Below are positions 61,952 to 64,000 of a DNA stretch of 64,000 nucleotides, in pieces. The notes below the pieces were generated by a model that did no database searches, was not told where the DNA came from, and saw only the letters and a program-made list of their open reading frames with translations. Positions within the stretch are counted from its first letter, which is position 1. Each line of letters opens with the position of its first letter. Where the stretch lies: assembly GCF_004795055.1 (NCBI RefSeq), contig NZ_SSBJ01000008.1, positions 164,717 through 228,716 on the forward strand, read 5' to 3'. Both the position numbers and the translations under genes were made by a program. This DNA comes from Streptomyces sp. A1136 (GTDB taxonomy: Bacteria > Actinomycetota > Actinomycetes > Streptomycetales > Streptomycetaceae).

Positions 61952-64000
<2,049 letters not shown>

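Overview
The window is chromosomal DNA of very high GC content with strongly GC-biased third codon positions, many GTG starts, 4-base stop/start overlaps and leaderless promoters. The 2-methylisoborneol locus, a DUF6126/XRE pair and a secreted cholesterol oxidase all point to a Streptomyces or close relative. I count about 52 protein genes (two cut by the window edges), one tRNA-Trp and one clear pseudogene. No integrase, transposase, CRISPR array or rRNA is visible.

Layout, left half. 1-6.8 kb: a GntR regulator (partial), two divergent IucA/IucC siderophore synthetases sharing a palindromic operator, a secreted berberine-bridge-type oxidase and a secreted trypsin-like protease. 6.9-12.4 kb: an AEC transporter, a two-component system, and a secreted DUF1023 hydrolase coupled to a membrane acyltransferase. 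12.4-18.8 kb: a DUF350 membrane protein, a GNAT/ATP-grasp fusion, a membrane-anchored acyl-adenylate-family protein with degenerate catalytic motifs, and an ABC exporter behind a textbook MerR/SoxR-type promoter. 19.2-22 kb: a Ser/Thr kinase, and a TetR regulator divergent from a DUF4386 protein with two TetR-type palindromes between them. 22-25.9 kb: the encapsulin-2-methylisoborneol operon. 26-31.5 kb: gluconokinase, a leftward group of odd proteins (P450, hydrolase-like and beta-lactamase-like proteins lacking key residues), and a decayed ATP-grasp gene.

Layout, right half. 31.5-36.1 kb: MFS exporter, DUF6629, XRE-cupin/DUF6126 and an ATP-dependent DNA ligase. 36.4-40 kb: a secreted-hydrolase/ABC-ATPase fusion with its permease. 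40-59.9 kb is dominated by carbohydrate metabolism: an aldo/keto reductase, a galactoside operon (GH35, galT, galK), a DeoR/LacI chimeric regulator, a sugar ABC importer ending in a hydroxyacid dehydrogenase, and a LacI-controlled oxidoreductase/aldolase/isomerase cluster followed by a PL8 polysaccharide lyase. 60-64 kb: a Tat-exported N,N-dimethylformamidase-like protein, tRNA-Trp and a cholesterol oxidase.

How the genes work together: the strongest functional units are (i) the siderophore synthetase pair, (ii) geranyl-PP methylation and cyclisation inside a Family 2B encapsulin shell, (iii) galactoside import and cleavage followed by galT/galK (no galE in view), and (iv) a putative sugar-oxidation route: Gfo/Idh dehydrogenase, DUF993 aldolase-like protein and two xylose-isomerase-like TIM barrels, probably fed by the PL8 lyase and the ABC importer. 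Unit (iv) is the best candidate here for an undescribed pathway. All functional calls come from reading motifs by eye; no database search was run.
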